Below, in pieces: positions 13,347 to 14,072 of a stretch of DNA of 14,072 bases. Below the pieces are notes generated by a model. The model saw only the letters and a list, made by a program, of their open reading frames with translations, ran no database searches and was not told where the DNA came from. Position 1 is the first letter of the stretch. Each line of letters starts with the position of its first letter. The DNA is from Maritimibacter sp. (GTDB lineage Bacteria > Pseudomonadota > Alphaproteobacteria > Rhodobacterales > Rhodobacteraceae): positions 16,887-30,958 of the forward strand of contig JAGRMP010000008.1 of NCBI GenBank assembly GCA_020441225.1, given 5' to 3'. The position numbers were made by a program, and so were the translations under genes.

Positions 13347-14072
13347 TCAGAGGGACTCCAGGAAGGCGACGAGCGCGTCGCGGTCGGCTTTCGGCATCTC
13401 GCGCACGGCGTCGCGGGCGGCCTCGGCCTCGCCGCCGTGCCACAGCACCGCTTCGAGGGGCCCGCGCGCACGGCCGTCGTGCAACAGGTTTGTGTGCCCG
13501 CTGACGGCCCGGGTCAAGCCGATACCCCAGAGCGGCGGCGTGCGCCATTCGGTCCCCGTGGCCTGCCATTCGGGCCGGTCGTCGGCAAGTCCCGCGCCGA
13601 GGTCATGGAGCAGGAAATCGGAATAGGGCCAGATGAGCTGGAAGGCGCGCGCGGGGTCGCCCGAGAGCCGGTGGGTGACGAATTTGGGCACATGGCAGGC
13701 GGCGCAGCCCGCCTGTTGGAACAGCGCCTTGCCGCGCAGGACCTGGGGGGCGGCGACAGCGCGGCGGGCGGGCACGGCGATGTTGGCCGCGTAAAGCGTG
13801 AGCAGATCGGCGACGATGGGGCCGGCCTCGACATTGCCCTGCGCTTGGGTGTTGCCATCGGGCGCGGCGCGGCAGGCGGTCTGCGCCGCGGTGCAATCGC
13901 CGGAGGCGTCCGGGTAGAGCGGGTTCGCGAGCCCGATGTCCATGTGCAACGCCGCGAGCGCCTGGGCGCGCACCGTCGGCTCGCCCGCCTTGTGGCCGAA
14001 ACGGCCGAGCCGCCAGGCGCCGTCCTCGCGCGACCAGACCCGGTTGGGGCGGCCCGAGATGCCGTCGCCATC
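13347..14072 (-). CDS. DUF1111 diheme oxidoreductase-like protein (partial, N-terminus outside the window)
   Basis: The 241 visible residues are the C-terminal half of a DUF1111 (di-heme thiol oxidoreductase-like) protein, which is usually 450-500 residues. The frame is open to the right edge and begins DGDGISGRPNRVW, a family hallmark, so internal start codons near 13973 should be ignored. A c-type heme site, CAACH, lies at 13692-13706; a second CxxCH expected in the N-terminal half is not visible. The end carries WRTPPLWGIGLTRA, LLHDGRARGPLEAVLWHGGEA and VAFLESL, all typical. It is periplasmic by family and heme chemistry. The stop is followed one base later by the imelysin start. The likely upstream gene, outside the window, would be a first imelysin (IrpA type), the common order in related loci (inference). 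Confidence 0.92.
   Translation of the reverse strand, partial: DGDGISGRPNRVWSREDGAWRLGRFGHKAGEPTVRAQALAALHMDIGLANPLYPDASGDCTAAQTACRAAPDGNTQAQGNVEAGPIVADLLTLYAANIAVPARRAVAAPQVLRGKALFQQAGCAACHVPKFVTHRLSGDPARAFQLIWPYSDFLLHDLGAGLADDRPEWQATGTEWRTPPLWGIGLTRAVSGHTNLLHDGRARGPLEAVLWHGGEAEAARDAVREMPKADRDALVAFLESL

Noticed and set aside
11395..13504. Long plus-strand open frames opposite DUF1513, imelysin and DUF1111
   Set aside because: Composition is Arg/Gly/Ala-rich with no signal peptide or motif. The minus-strand genes have signal peptides, a CxxCH site and tight operon spacing.

Overview
The window is GC-rich, gene-dense DNA with tightly overlapping genes. Gene content (TctCBA transporter, IclR regulator, FNR-type box, DUF1513/imelysin/DUF1111 block) suggests an alphaproteobacterium of the Rhodobacterales/roseobacter type. 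That assignment is inferred from style and gene content, not from a marker gene. No tRNA, rRNA, CRISPR array, insertion sequence or phage gene was seen. No gene-free stretch exceeds 300 bases.

Layout. (1) Positions 1-1699, minus strand: an IclR-family regulator followed, with a 4-base ATGA overlap, by a class III omega-aminotransferase that runs off the left edge. (2) Positions 1700-1890: a divergent control region with a perfect TTGACA box and several dyads. (3) Positions 1891-9909, plus strand: one probable operon made of tctC, tctB, tctA (tripartite tricarboxylate-type uptake), a PuuC-like aldehyde dehydrogenase, an AGXT2L-type ammonia/phosphate lyase, an APH-fold small-molecule kinase and a UPF0261/Tm-1-like protein. 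(4) Positions 9934-11143, plus strand: a diheme cytochrome c peroxidase behind an FNR-type box. (5) Positions 11188-14072, minus strand: DUF1513, imelysin-family and DUF1111 diheme genes, an envelope set usually linked to iron. It converges on the peroxidase, and both stop codons lie inside one inverted repeat.

How the genes may work together. The most interesting part is region 3. Kinase, phospho-lyase and aldehyde dehydrogenase are the three steps needed to turn an amino alcohol (R-CHOH-CH2-NH2 type, such as ethanolamine, 1-amino-2-propanol or 5-hydroxylysine) into its O-phosphate, then an aldehyde plus ammonia and phosphate, then a carboxylic acid. They are translationally coupled to each other, lie downstream of a solute-binding-protein transporter and face an IclR-type regulator. 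This reads as a complete uptake-and-degradation cassette. The substrate cannot be read from sequence, and the role of the UPF0261 protein is unknown. The tctA frame overruns the dehydrogenase start by 136 bases; a single C-to-T change at 4951 would restore a TAATG stop/start junction.
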